NCBI GenBank assembly: GCA_900073065.1
Contig: FJOG01000002.1
Span: 86,700-150,699 of the forward strand
Length of the DNA stretch: 64,000 bases
Direction: 5' to 3'
DNA from: Phialocephala subalpina
Taxonomy: Eukaryota > Ascomycota > Leotiomycetes > Helotiales > Mollisiaceae
In this document: in pieces, positions 22,869 to 34,630 of the stretch
Layout: each line of letters opens with the position of its first letter
Position numbering within the stretch: position 1 is the stretch's first letter
Translations under genes and position numbers: made by a program
The notes under the pieces: model-generated
What the model was told of the DNA's origin: nothing
The model's database searches: none
What the model saw: the letters and a program-made list of their open reading frames with translations, nothing else

Positions 22869-25331
22869 TCACCACTTACTCGGCCCAAAAGTCCCATTCA
22901 CAGGCACACTCTTCCACGGCGTCCCCAAGCCATCCGCCGTCTTCGAACTCACAGTATTACCCCACCAATTCAACTCCGCACCCGGGAAGATAACCGTGAA
23001 GAAAATCACAATCGCAGAAACCGCTACCCCGCTATCCAAACTAGCAGACAGGATATAGTTGTACTTCGCCCACCAGTGCTTGTATTTCGACTTGATGATC
23101 TTGTTGAAGATCAACGAGACGACGAAAGCTGTTGTGTAGTTGATTCCTGTCGCAGGTGGTAGATTTCCCGTTCCAGCAAAGAACAGCGGCCAGTGGATTG
23201 ATTTCAGGAAGTTGGATTTGGGGAAATGCTTCTTCAGGTAGAAAGTGATGACTGGCAGCAAAGCACCGATCCAGAAGAAGTGGAGGAGGCCGGAGTATTG
23301 TTTCCCAATGGAGTAAAGACGCGCAGGACCAATGGCACCCCAGATGATTGAGGACGTGAAGTTCACGCGGCCTTGGGGACAGGTGTACCCGTGTGGCTGG
23401 TCTTCGTCGCAGATGCCTTTGATGTGGCCCAGCATCCAGATTAGGACGCCGTTTTGGGTGAGGGAGCCGAGGATACAGGCTGTCAATTGGGCGGCGAAGA
23501 GGGTGCGGCGGGGGATCTTCATGTAAAGTCCCAATTTCATGTCGGAGGCGTAGTTCATTGCTTGGCTGAGGCCAGTGTAGGCGTAGAATTTGAAGACGAG
23601 CATGACGATGGGCTTTCCAGGGAGGAGATAGCCGGAGATGATCTCGCCGAGGACCGTGAGAACGTTGCTGTTCAAGTTGGCTACTGCAAAGACGGTGCCG
23701 ACGGGGATGAGGTAGACGGCCGCCATTGTGAACGCTATGAAGACACCCCAGACAGGCATCTCGGTGTGCCAGACTTCTTGCGTTATGATAGCCAAGACGA
23801 TGACGATGACCTGTCACTGGTCAGCAAATTCGTACTCCAAAGACTCGAAAAGGGGAACTAACGGTCATCCCAGCATACCACCACCAAGGTACATCCTTAT
23901 ACCTCTGAATCAACCTTGCATGAATGTCCTTTTTGCTCTTGTTCATGAAAGCATCCTTGATGTCGTTGAAGTGATACAGGTAAACGTGAACAGGTAAGCA
24001 AGCCATAACGGCAAATGAGATTCCATATCCAAGAGCGAAAGTTGCGGGCATGAAGATCGTGCTGTACGCCTCGTAGTTGGCGGGCTCAAAGTTCCCGTGG
24101 GCATCGACAATCTTGGAAACGTTGTATACGGAAGCGGTGTTATCGTAGCTGTTTGACCCGGACAGAGGCAGGTACGATGTATACCAGGTGTTGGTATAGT
24201 AAAGAATTGGCGTAACCAAAGCGAAGAAAAATGCCCATCCAGCGAAGACGTTCGCTTGAGCCCAGAAGGGAACAACAAGAGGTGATCCATTGTACGCTAT
24301 CTGGCTCCAGTCGAATGTTACTGGCAAGAGTCCGAGGCCTGTTGACATGCCGAAAAGATTATTGACGACGATGTTGTCTGCGAAATTATAAGTCAAGTGG
24401 GGTATTATAAAATGGAGGACTTACTCGGAGCAGCCCAGCAAACGAATGCAAAGGTAGACAGTGCTGTAAATATGAAGCCTGGGAACCAATACCAGACAAA
24501 GCTCCCACAGAAGACGTAGAGGAAGAATCTGTATCTCGAGATTTTCCAACCATCTGCTTCGACGTTGACGCGAGAATGGAGGGTCTCAAAGAGAGCAGCG
24601 TTGGCAAGAGTCGCAGGCCAGATCATCTGAGGAGGTTCCACAATAAACTTGTACGAAAGACCAGCAAGTCCGAGACCAAAGAGCTGCATTGAAAGAGCAA
24701 GGAGGATCTGATATCCAACAGAAGTCTCCAATCCATAGAACACCTTTTGAGCTTGGATGATATCGGTAGCCCATGAAGCTCCAAAACTCAAGTTGGACAT
24801 GATGGTGATGACTGCATGTTCCTTGATGTTGAAGTGCGTGTCTGGATTCAGCGTGAAGTTCCAACGGCCGAAGATCTTGAAAGTCTTCACTGGTAGTGAG
24901 TGTGCGAGGAGGCATCCGAGAGGAAAGCTCAGCAATTGGGCCACGAGCGAGGTGATGGTGACGCTGGGATATCGCATCGAGAAGAATTGGTTGATCCCGG
25001 ATCCCAGCTGAAAACAAGTCAATCGAGATCCTTCTGCAAAATTTAGGAAACTTACCATCGTGAAGACTATGCCTAAAAACCACATGCGCACCGTGTTCAC
25101 CGGAAGCTCAACATCGTCTGTGTTCGGAACATTGGCACGAACTTCGGGGAAAGGAGAGTTTTCGGAGTCGATCGTGAATTCCTCATCGATGGTTCCAAGA
25201 GCGATTTCAGTAGCCTGATCGGCGGTCAAATGACCTTTTGGCATCTTTGGACCTGCATGCTCGCCATCGAGACTTCCTCCATAGGATGATTCGACCGCTG
25301 GGGTCTCGGCTGGTGAAATGTCAGACTTCAT
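22869..25331 (-). CDS. OPT-family oligopeptide transporter
   Basis: Exons 25331-25056, 25007-24425, 24377-23863 and 23810-22869 join to 771 residues, the usual size for the family. After an acidic cytosolic N-terminus come about 14-16 membrane helices. Family landmarks include LPVKTFKIFGRW near residue 160, WYWFPGFIFTALSTFAFVCW, NNLFGMSTGLGLLP, PGKPIVMLVFKFYAYTG and INYTTAFVVSLIFNK. OPT proteins import small peptides (3-6 residues), glutathione or metal chelates across the plasma membrane by proton symport. It is divergently arranged with the flavoenzyme at 26022, sharing ~690 bp of upstream DNA, which suggests co-regulation in nitrogen acquisition (inference). Confidence 0.95.
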
Positions 25332-26021
25332 TGGGAGAAGGCTGTGGATCCGAATCTGAAGGAAGATGCAAAAGAGAGGCCAACCTGCACCCTCTCCATC
25401 CCTGAGACCTGGAGAAATCCCATCTTATTTATCAGTCTCCCAACCTTGAATCGATCATCACCGTATATCCCACATTTGATAACGTCAAATTCCGCCCGAC
25501 GGAAAGGGATGTTCTAGAAAAGCCTCATGCGGAGGCGGGATCCTGCAATTGCAGGCGATTGGCCACTCCACATGTTGACACAGAACGATGGAAAAGTGAG
25601 AGAAGGTGAACCCGCAAGCGAGAAACTTAAAAGGGGGTCCGTGGGCAGATAATTTGCTAAGCTAGGATGTATTAGGATTTGGGTTATGCGAACGAACAAC
25701 AAACAAATCAGGGGTGCGAGTCGTGCTATCCTCGGATTCGCCCGACCTCCTTTTTATCTGCGGGGTTCAAGCTGAATAGACTTTGATGAAGGTCAACCCG
25801 CAGCTCGTAAGATTTATCAGTTCATGACGAGTAACTTGAGCATGTAACGGGATTCGCCTTCTACACCTCTGTTGTAACCTTAAGACATCTTTTTATATTA
25901 TCGCTGGTTGATATCGTCAAGAACCTGCTGGAAACAACATTAGGATCATCGATCAGGACGCGCGAAAGACGGAAAGAAGGAGAGAAATAACACCAAGTGG
26001 TAGATATTGAAGAACATCACC
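25332..26021. promoter_or_regulatory. divergent promoter region with clustered GATAA sites
   Basis: This 690-bp region separates two divergent starts. Six GATAA/TTATC cores lie at 25429-25433, 25478-25482, 25648-25652, 25754-25758, 25814-25818 and 25898-25902; about 1.3 would be expected by chance. A CCAAT box (ATTGG) lies near 25558. GATA sites of this kind bind AreA/NIT2-type nitrogen regulators in ascomycetes. Function here is inferred. Confidence 0.45.
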
Positions 26022-27556
26022 ATGGAGTTCGAAAAGTCCATCCTCATCATAGGCAAGTATGTTCTGACAACACTGCCACTTTTGAAATTCTCATACACTT
26101 CCTGCACCGCGATGCTTGAGCAGAAGGACGTCGAAAATTATGTTTTGCTGACCGGTTTGAATACAGCGGAACCTTTGGAATCAGTACAGCCTTTCATTTG
26201 GCTAAGAGAGGATACTTGAACATCACGTGTATCGACAAACACTCATGTATGTCAACTTCTGTACTCGAAGCAGAGGACGTTTCGCCCTACCAGTTCAATC
26301 CCGAGGCTCATGTGCTGCTCAGATCCAAGTATAGACAGTGCGGGTTATGATCTGAACAAAATCATCCGAACTGAATATGACGAACCACTTTACGCGGAGA
26401 TGGCTCTGGAGGCTATCCAAGCATGGAGAGATCCATTATTCAAGGACGTCTTCCACGAGACTGGTAAGTGGTCAGACCTAGCACCTTGACCACTCGCTGA
26501 CATCTTCCAGGCTGGTTGGTGACGACATGTGGAGAGCCAGAAGCAAGCGAGCATCTCAGACAATCATATGAGAATCTGAAAAACAGCAACGGGATTTCTG
26601 GGATCGAATTCGTTGAGACTCCCGAGGATCTGATCCGTCATGTTCCTCAATTGAAACATGCTCAAGATCTCTCGACTTGGAAAGGATTATGGAACAAGCA
26701 AGCTGGGTGGGCACATGCTCATGATGCTATGAAAGTACTGGGAGACGAGGCGAAGAAACTAGGAGTCAAGTTCATCTCTGGACCGGATGGAACAATGACC
26801 AATCTACAAGTTTCAGACGGCAAACTGGCAGGAATCAACGTTGCATCTGGAAAGACACACACCGCGGACCAATATATCCTCTGCACCGGCGCCAACTCTC
26901 CAGCTCTTCTGCCCGAATTGGGTCACCACCTATGGTCAAAATGTTGGACACTAGCCCATATTGAGCTCACAGAAGAGGAGGCTGCAGAGTACAAAAACAT
27001 GCCCGTAGTCGACAACCACGAGCTCGGATTCTTCTTCGAACCGGACGCAAAGTCGAGATGGATCAAGATTTGCAACGCTACTCAAGGATATCAGTTCAGG
27101 ACTGGCGTTGGCCCAGACGGGAAGTCGTACTCAGTTCCGAGATATGCGAGTGATCATCCAGAAGAGGGGATTCCGAAGGAAGCAGAAGACGCGATCAGGA
27201 AGTTCATTGACAATCTACTTCCTCAGTTCTCTGGCCGACCGCTGCTGGGGGCAGCGATTTGTTGGTGTACGGATTCCGCGGATTCGCACTGGCTGATTTC
27301 AAGGCATGACAAGTATCCGGAGTTGCTGCTTGCGACTGGAGACAGTGGTCATGGATTCAAGTTTTTGCCTACGATTGGGTCGTATATTGCTGATGCGCTT
27401 GAGGGGAAAGAGAAGGGAGTGAAGAAGGAGTGGCAGTTGAGGGATAGACCATGGAAGAGAGATGTTACCAGACCGGGTGATGTGGTCAAGGACTTGAGGG
27501 ACGTCGGTATGGGCGTTAGAGAGATGCCAGCCCAAAACTGTAAATCAGAGACTTGA
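26022..27556 (+). CDS. FAD-dependent amine oxidase, fructosyl-amino-acid-oxidase-like
   Basis: Exons 26022-26056, 26167-26246, 26323-26463 and 26511-27556 give 433 residues, the normal family size. The N-terminus has the Rossmann loop of the DAO fold (ILIIGNGTFGIST). YPSIDSAGYDLNKIIRTEYD follows, highly characteristic of fungal Amadoriases and saccharopine-oxidase-like enzymes. Cys336 in AAICWCTDSADSHWLI is the likely covalent flavin attachment site, and GDSGHGFKFLPTIG forms the C-terminal flavin motif. The reaction would be oxidative release of an amino acid from a fructosyl or other secondary amine, with H2O2 formed, usually in peroxisomes; the tail (CKSET) is not a standard PTS1. A peptide transporter and a Zn2Cys6 regulator flank it. 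Confidence 0.9.
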
Positions 27557-27920
27557 ATAAAACTGCTTGAAATATAACACCACGTCTATGCTTCAAATAC
27601 CTTGAAGTCGACTCCTTTTGGGTCCTGTGAATCTTGGCGTTCATCCGTTGCCAATCACGGGTGTTTGAAGAAGCCAAGGGGCTTCGATCACTAAATCCTA
27701 GCACGGACAGCCCACTTCCCGGGCTTCCACCGCTGAGGCTCCAGGCTCTCATCCACTAATCTTCGGGGTATTTGCGGATGTCTTGCAGTGTAGTGGGGGA
27801 ACGCGGGTACGCGGGGAAGATGCCAAGGTGCTGCTTAGTCACCAATTTAAACTTTCCTGGTGTTCGAGCTCCTGAACCTTCGTGATCCTCCAGTTTGTGT
27901 TTGTCGATGCCGCTTGACGA

Positions 27921-27960
27921 CGCTCGTACGCGCTCGTACACGCTCGTACACGCTCGTACA
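27921..27960. repeat. 10-bp tandem repeat, four copies
   Basis: Four consecutive copies of CGCTCGTACA (the first ends in G) lie about 65 bp upstream of the Zn2Cys6 gene start, so probably in its 5' leader or core promoter. Confidence 0.9.
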
Positions 27961-28023
27961 CACTCGAGACTATTCGCAGACCGAGAGTTCTCATGTAGAT
28001 CAATCACACAATATGTGTAGACC

Positions 28024-29862
28024 ATGGCTCGGGCATCTCCAGCATCTGCGAGCTCTGTCGACTCCCAATCGCCGCAATCACAAACATCAGGTCGTCGTGT
28101 GAAGCATTCACGGAATGGATGTGCTTCTTGTAAAGAAAGACGACTTCGCTGCTCAGGTATGAACAATGTCTCGAAATGGAGGTCTCATCACTTACTAATT
28201 CCGCCGTATAACAGAAGAGCGACCCTCTTGCCAACGATGTCTCGATGACGACCGATCCTGTGAATACGTTCTGCGACTGATCTGGGCGGAAGAAAGCGCA
28301 CGCAGAGGGATCAAACATGGCAGAGGGAAGCATGCTGAAGTGACATTCGTGGATCCAAAGCCGTCGAGAGATCTGATTGGGAAGGCAGAATGGAATGAAC
28401 CTCGAAGGCAGAGAAGTTACTTCCTTAACACGATCTACGAGGATGTGGATGGCACACAGGTCAGAACAGTGACGAAGTACAATGGGATATACAGGAGTCC
28501 GCGATTACAGTCTGCCCCTAAAGTTCTGGAGCTTTCAAGTGCCGACGGGATGTTGCTTCAATATTGTGAGATTCTTCCAAGATACGAGGCGCAGCACCAA
28601 CTAACCCGGGATCTTAGATCAAGCTCAAGTCTGCCAAACTCTTACTCTCGTCGACGATGCCTCGAATTGCTATCGCCAAATAATACTGCCCCTTTCTATG
28701 TCCCACGAAAGCGTGATGAGATCTATTTTGGCTGTTGGAGCACTGCACTTGAGTCTCAATCAAACATCTACCACGCTCGACTACTACTCTCTGGCTTTGC
28801 AACAGAAGCAGAAAACGTTACACCAGCTGCGAAACGATATCGCGTCCTCGAATGGGGGATCTAACAATCATATTCTAGTTTCTATGCTCATGTTGTGTCT
28901 CTTCGATGTATATTCTTCTGCACCTGGACACCCGATTATAGCTGACCTCTTTCATTAGATCACAGACAACTGTCAGACCTCTTGGGCAACACATGTCTCA
29001 GCAGCTGCCAACTTGATGGGAATGGAGAAAGTACGACCGCTGGACCCCTCCCTGGTCTCCTTCGTCTCAAAGTTCTTCGCTACCCGAGATGTTATGGGTC
29101 GAAGTGCTTGTGGTGCAAGATCAAAGTTTAGAAAGATTGCTTGGGAGAACCCCGAAGAGGTACGAAAGATGACGATCTCGAAAGAGCTTATGCTGACCTT
29201 GTATAGGTCGACAAGACTGCTGGATGCTCTTCTGAGCTGCTTGAGATCATTTCGTCGATCACTGATGCCTCGCGACAAATGGTAAAGCAATCGTGAATAA
29301 GAGAGAGCGTTCTGCTGACATCTCCAAGGCCGAGAATGCAGGTGGGGACGACCCTGCTCTGGCGAGATACGTGAACTCGATTGAAAATCGACTTGATGAT
29401 CTCGTCCAATTGCTTCCAGCGCCAAACTCCGAATCTACCTCTAAATCGGAACTTTTGGTCCTCGCCCAAACTTCTTCTCTCATCCACAACGCCGCCAAAA
29501 TCTATTTCTATACTACGCTTCACTCGGCAGTTCCGTCGACACATATTGTGCGGCGCCTAGTCAACGAACAAGTCGATCTGATAAAGCGCTTGCCCAAGAT
29601 GCGATCAGCGCATCTCTGGAGTATATTTGTCACGGCGCTTTATGCTTTTGATGACGAACAACGAATTTTCTTTTTGGAGCAGTTCGACAAGGTGAAAGAG
29701 GTGTTAGCCACGAGAAGCGCAACGCAAGCGGCGAAATCTATTGTTCAGACGGTATGGAAGAATAGAGACTTGGAGGCCGACTCAGAACATATGGTGAAGC
29801 CCGGTATGAGCGACTGGGCGAGGTTCGTAAGGCCAATGAGTGAGAACTTGAGTTTGGCCTAG
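28024..29862 (+). CDS. Zn2Cys6 transcription factor (Fungal_trans_2 type)
   Basis: Six exons (28024-28156, 28215-28565, 28618-28907, 28959-29159, 29207-29281, 29329-29862) give 527 residues with every join in phase. The zinc cluster cysteines are 33, 36, 43, 50, 53 and 60, interrupted by intron 1. A typical acidic/basic linker follows (LIWAEESARRGIKHG). The regulatory domain has GMLLQYYQ, LPLSMSHESVMRSILAVGAL, LDYYSLALQQKQKTL and ITDNCQTSWATHV, the Fungal_specific_TF_2 (acr-2-like) pattern. It lies 470 bp downstream of the amine oxidase in the same orientation and may be the local regulator of the oxidase-transporter pair (inference from position). Confidence 0.9.
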
Positions 29863-30607
29863 TTCTGACGTTGGACATGCCCTGTATGCGACCAAGAATG
29901 CGTTGACCGCGTTGGCAGCATTTCCTTATCCAGCTGTTTTGTTTGCAATTCTCATTTGGGCCTGATATTCTCTCCTGAAGAAAATCGCGTTCGCGTTAGA
30001 CATACCTGGTTATCAACACGAAAGAAACTCAGGGACGGAAGTCCTCCCGTCATCCCAGTTCATCTCAAGTACCAAATCATAACTCTTGATTACTGACCCC
30101 ACAATTCCAATTCCTTCTCATAAAACATATTTCCCGCCCTTCACTGTTTTCCGTCTGCTCGGTGAAACTTACCAAATCCAGCATACGCAACAAGGATTTT
30201 CAGCCCTGCGGCAGGGGCATCATAAAAGCTGCCCCGTATTCTCACCCCTGTTGACAGCTTTCTATTGGACCACATCATCCAATTCATTCAGCGTCAGATG
30301 AGAACGGCGAGGTGGGATTAAGCATAACTGTTTTTGGGACGAAATGTAATACGATAGAGATTCAATGATTGGTTGGTTTGAGCACGAACGTTCGCTTGTT
30401 GATGTACCAACGTACCAGTCGCGCGGCCGACCAAGGTGATGAGGTGAGATTGAACTGTGTGCGTGGGGTCTTGCAATTGGGGGAAACAGTACGATTTTAA
30501 GATGTGAACCTAAAGGACCCACGGCCTTGGACTTGGGGTCCGGAGGGTGATTGAAAAGATGGGAGGCCCCGAGATCTTCGTCATGTCCGTGGGCTTGCAG
30601 GAAGTCG
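29863..30607. other. intergenic, no gene seen
   Basis: 3' flank of the Zn2Cys6 gene and promoter of the sterol-dehydrogenase-like gene. No recognisable element. Confidence 0.4.
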
Positions 30608-31935
30608 ATGATGGAAGAACGACCTGTCACAATGGCGGAAGACGGCTCTGTGAGGGCGACCGAGGCACGTCCTGTGATCGAGGAGGCTCAAGGAGCAGAA
30701 AGGTCGAGACCGAGTGAGGTTCCTCCTTCTCCCTTGTTTCCTGTCCTGGGAAGCGTGATGGTCATCGGTGGCTGTGGGTATGCTACCCCTCCATTCTTCT
30801 CTCCCAGTAATCGACTCATCACTAACCTCCTGCTTCCAGATTCGTCGGCTCCCATCTCGTCGCCACCCTCCTCTCAGACCCCGAATGTGGACATATCTCC
30901 GTCGTCTCCCGACACCCATCCGTGAACCAACACCAAGGCGCATCCTACTTCCAAGGCGACATATCCAACGAAACACGAATGCGAGAACTGCTGTTCAAGA
31001 TCGAACCTCGAGTCATATTTCACCTCGCTTCACCACGTCCAGAGGCTAGCGCTGAAGTGTTGAAGAAGACAAATATCCAGGGAACGGAGGTACTTTTAAG
31101 ATGTGCTCTGAAACTGCCGTTTGTCAGGGCGGTGGTCTATACAAGTAGTGCTGAAGCATTCGAGATCGTGCCGACGAAGGCTCCGCTTGCTGAGAACGAA
31201 TCGACGTTATTGACGGCGAAATCAAGAGGCTACTCCTGGCATCAGAAGTCCAAAGCCATTGCTGATGCGAAGGTTCTTGGAGCGAACTCCTTAACGCTAA
31301 GGTCAGCGGTCTTGAGAATTCCAAATGTATATGGAGAAGGAGATCCGTTTGTGATACCAGAGATATTGAGGATGATGAGGGTGGGCAAGCATACGATGCA
31401 AATTGGAAAGAATGAGGTGCTGTTTGAGCATGTTTGGGTGGGGAACGTTGTTCGTGCCCACGTCCTATGTGCGAAGGCGTTGCTGCAACATCGTGCTGCC
31501 ACTTCCCCAATTGAACCTTCGGGTCATGAAGGGAGTGGGCATGAAGAGCAGGTGGAAAGGGAGAAGGCACTTCAAACTCGAGACGGCGAGGTAGGGAAAG
31601 TCGACGGAGAAGCATTCAACATCACAGACGGCACACCACTACCTTTCTACACATTCGCTCGAAAGATCTGGTACAGCGCCGGTGATCGGACGGAGGAAGC
31701 AGACATCAGACATGTTTCGATGTGGCTCGTTGTTGTGACAGCATGGCTCAACGTTGTTTTCTACTTTGTATTCACACTTGGAATGAAGGAGCCGGAAGTT
31801 GGACCTGGAGACGCGATCAACTTGGAGAAAGGACGGTGGTTGAGTATTGAGAAAGCGAGGAGGATGTTAGGTTTTGTACCAGATGTTGGAGGTGCGGAAG
31901 AGGGATTGAGGAGGGGTGTGGAAGGGGGCCGGTGA
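30608..31935 (+). CDS. 3-beta-HSD / Erg26-like NAD(P)-dependent dehydrogenase
   Basis: Exons 30608-30777 and 30840-31935 give 421 residues; an in-frame ATG at 30551 would add 19. The dinucleotide loop is VMVIGGCGFVGSHLV near residue 55. YTSSAEAFEI and LRSAVLRIPNVYGEGDP follow, then FEHVWVGNVVRAHVLCA and NITDGTPLPFYTF, all typical of the 3-beta-HSD family (sterol C-3 dehydrogenase and homologues). A C-terminal membrane helix (WLVVVTAWLNVVFYFVFTL) suggests ER attachment. The usual YxxxK catalytic pair is not obvious: the region reads GYSWHQKSKAIAD. The 3' end is altered by a 250-bp tandem duplication, which places a TGA at 31933-31935 just after the junction. Confidence 0.85.
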
Positions 31936-32178
31936 TCGGACGGAGGAAGCAGACATCAGACATGTTTCGATGTGGCTCGTTGTTGTGACAGCATGGCTCA
32001 ACGTTGTTTTCTACTTTGTATTCACACTTGGAATGAAGGAGCCGGAAGTTGGACCTGGAGACGCGATCAACTTGGAGAAAGGACGGTGGTTGAGTATTGA
32101 GAAAGCGAGGAGGATGTTAGGTTTTGTACCAGATGTTGGAGGTGCGGAAGAGGGATTGAGGAGGGGTGTGGAAGGGGA
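31679..32178. repeat. perfect 250-bp tandem duplication
   Basis: Bases 31679-31928 are repeated without a mismatch at 31929-32178, with the unit starting CCGGTGATCGGACGG. The unit covers the 3' end of the dehydrogenase coding region including its membrane helix. Because 250 is not a multiple of three, the second copy is out of frame. Without the second copy, the protein would end in EGECRHHTIRNATKLPNKK at 32230 instead of EGGR. Confidence 0.95.
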
Positions 32179-32230
32179 ATGTAGACATCATACGATACGA
32201 AATGCAACAAAACTACCGAACAAGAAGTGA

Positions 32231-32924
32231 TCGACATTGTACAACTCGTGGTGTTGTCACTTTCGCTCGAAGATTGGCAGGCAGGGTAGCTTTTGGTCGT
32301 ACAAGATGCTTTTGGTGGCGGGGGCTTGGTGTTGTGTATCCAAACGTGGAACGCCCTTCGCTTGAAGACGTTGCTTATGAGTTCTCGAATTGGACGAATG
32401 ACGATAGGAGAGTAAGAGAGGGGGTACAGAGTTTGACAGTGGAGAGAATGTCTCGGGTGCTTGCATACTTGCTACTGCTGTTCTCTGCGGTCTTGGCTTG
32501 GGTGTTCTTGATACCCGGACGGGAACAATGTTGGGATTGGCATTCAAATGCTGGGAGGAGAAAATTTCGGACTTGAAAGGCTAGGGCCAAATCCCAATGT
32601 CCAATTGGGTGGAGGACATTCGAAATCGTGATGCTGATTTTAAAAAAGAAATGACTTGCTGGATGGAGTCATAATGAAACAAGTTTCCGCGAAAGCCAAG
32701 CAGGAGATTGTTCATAGCACCATAGGAGAAGCTAGGAAGAAGAAATGAAAGGTACGAATCAGAGTGGACCAACTCAATGTGAACAATGCTTCCGCCGTCT
32801 CTGGCCATTTTGTACGCCATTCATTATCCCAAGTCCAGGCCCAAAGCCGCCGCCAAATCTATGCCTATCCACCAAACCCATCCTACAAATTACTCCCTAT
32901 TATACAGTCAATCCGATTCTCCGC
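32231..32924. other. intergenic between convergent genes
   Basis: No gene is recognised. A frame at 32166-32576 is an extension of the duplicated dehydrogenase tail into noncoding DNA. Confidence 0.4.
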
Positions 32925-33713
32925 CTAAGCTTTCTTCACAGGCATATCCTTACTCGTGCTCCCATCATAATAATGTGCCATCTCCAATCCCGCCCTCTTG
33001 TATCCGCACTTGACATAGAATCCCTCGTTCGCTTCGCTGCAGTCGAGAATACATTTGTAGCAGCCAACATTTTCGGCGATGAAGTCGAGGGCTTGGATCA
33101 GTTTCAGGCCGAGTTTCTTGCCTTGTTGGTCTTTGGCGACGGCGATATCTTCGATGTGACCGACGAGTCCGAGGTGGTGGATGCTTTTGACATGTTAGCA
33201 ACTAATTTTTTGGTAGAGATAGGTAAGGGGATATGCGTACAATTTCCTCTCCACAAGCAGCGCGCCGGTAGCAACAATCCGTCCTTGGTCCTCAACAACA
33301 AGCAGATAATATCCCCCCTTGCCCTGTGTAGTCATCCACTCGTATCTTCCGTTCCACTCCTCTTCTGTGATGTCGCCGACCGTAGTCAAGACTCGCAGAA
33401 CGTCGAGGAATCCAATTGAGTAATCTGATTTCCGTAGGGCGCGGATCGTGTATGTTGGTGGGAGCGAGGCTGCGATGGCTGGTGAGACGAGCTCGACACC
33501 AAACATGCCTTCTTCGGCGGAGGTTGTGGGCTCTGCTGCTGATTCTACTGCGGGTTCTGCTGTCTTCGTTTCTGAGACGCCGTTCGTGAGGGGAGCGGTG
33601 CTGGGTTCTGTGTCTGTGGGTGCGGTCATTGTGATCGAGGGTGTGGTCTTGAGTTCGCTGGAGGTATGTGTAGGGACGACAACGCCGTTGGGAATGCCAT
33701 TGACTTCTGCCAT
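32925..33713 (-). CDS. GNA1: glucosamine-6-phosphate N-acetyltransferase
   Basis: Exons 33713-33241 and 33183-32925 join to 243 residues. An unusually long disordered N-terminus (~70 residues, Thr/Glu/Ala-rich) precedes a complete Gna1-type GNAT domain: TYTIRALRKSDYSIGFLDVL, then VGDITEEEW, VIVATGALLVERKFIHHLG-like, GHIEDIAVAKDQQGKKLGL (acetyl-CoA pyrophosphate loop) and CYKCILDCSEANEGFYVKCG. It acetylates glucosamine-6-phosphate with acetyl-CoA, a committed step to UDP-GlcNAc for chitin and glycoproteins. A second in-frame ATG just ahead of the domain (GMFGVEL) could give a shorter form of normal family length. Confidence 0.95.
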
Positions 33714-33777
33714 TGTGCAATGTATTGAAAATGACCTTCGAAAGAGCGTTGGTGGTCGTGAATGCCTTTGTAAACAG

Positions 33778-33825
33778 CTGAAGTTGGCTGTCAGCAAGCT
33801 CCTTCTCTCGATGGGGACGGCTTAC
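33778..33825 (-). other. probable 5'-UTR intron of GNA1
   Basis: On the minus strand this 48-nt stretch begins GTAAGC, has GCTGAC about 12 nt before its end and finishes CTTCAG. It lies 64 bases upstream of the GNA1 start, so it is most likely a leader intron. Confidence 0.5.
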
Positions 33826-34630
33826 CTTTAAAGCTTTCCTGTTCAATTGAGCTGATGGGGCTGTGGTAGTAGCTTTGGCTGATTCTGAGTTGGTCGATTG
33901 GATCTCGTAAGCCCTTGATCTTTTATTGTTCCTGAGGTCGAATTGTTCAAGCCCGTGTTGTCAAGATTTAGCAAGGTACCAAATAACTGATTTGAGGCTG
34001 AGCCAAGTCCAAGTTCCAAGGCTCGGATGTACCCGAGGATATTTTTAGACCCCCCTTTTTTGAAGCCCCTTTCCCGAACTGCATGCTTTCTGATGGCATT
34101 GTTATTTATTTCAACTTCACGATGAAAATACCTCACGGAGACGTGCCTCTGGTTTGGGGCCTGTCTGTTCTCAGCGGCTGCATGATCTTCTCTGCATCTT
34201 CCCTCGACCCCTGAAACCTTATCAGTGCGACTGCCATTCGCGGGGAAGCTTGAACGACTCCAGACGAATTCGAAAGTACCTCGACTTTGTGCTGCAGCCT
34301 AAGTAGGACTTGCTCTTCAAGTTGAAGATATACTCTCATTGTCCCACTTCCCCAGGTACATTTCAATTCTATTTCAATCCCTCTTCTCAGCTATTACTGT
34401 ATTATACCCGGCTATAACCATTATCACATGCCTCGGAAGACGAAACAGCGCGACACGTCAAGTCATCCAATCCTGTTATCTACAATCACAGCTCAACAAA
34501 AGCGCGACTCGCAGCCTCTCGCCACGTCGAACTATGTTCTTCTCATTTCAATCACCAGTTTTTGAATCTATCCACAAAGTCCCACGTTTGATGGAACATC
34601 GAATGCGAATCTCATACCTACAGAAGCCTG
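33826..34630. other. divergent promoter region
   Basis: Upstream DNA shared by GNA1 (minus) and the lipase-like gene (plus). No further gene or repeat is seen. Confidence 0.4.

Noticed and set aside
31916..32230. Separate small gene downstream of the Erg26-like gene
   Set aside because: It is the second copy of the 250-bp duplication read in frame from the junction, not an independent gene.
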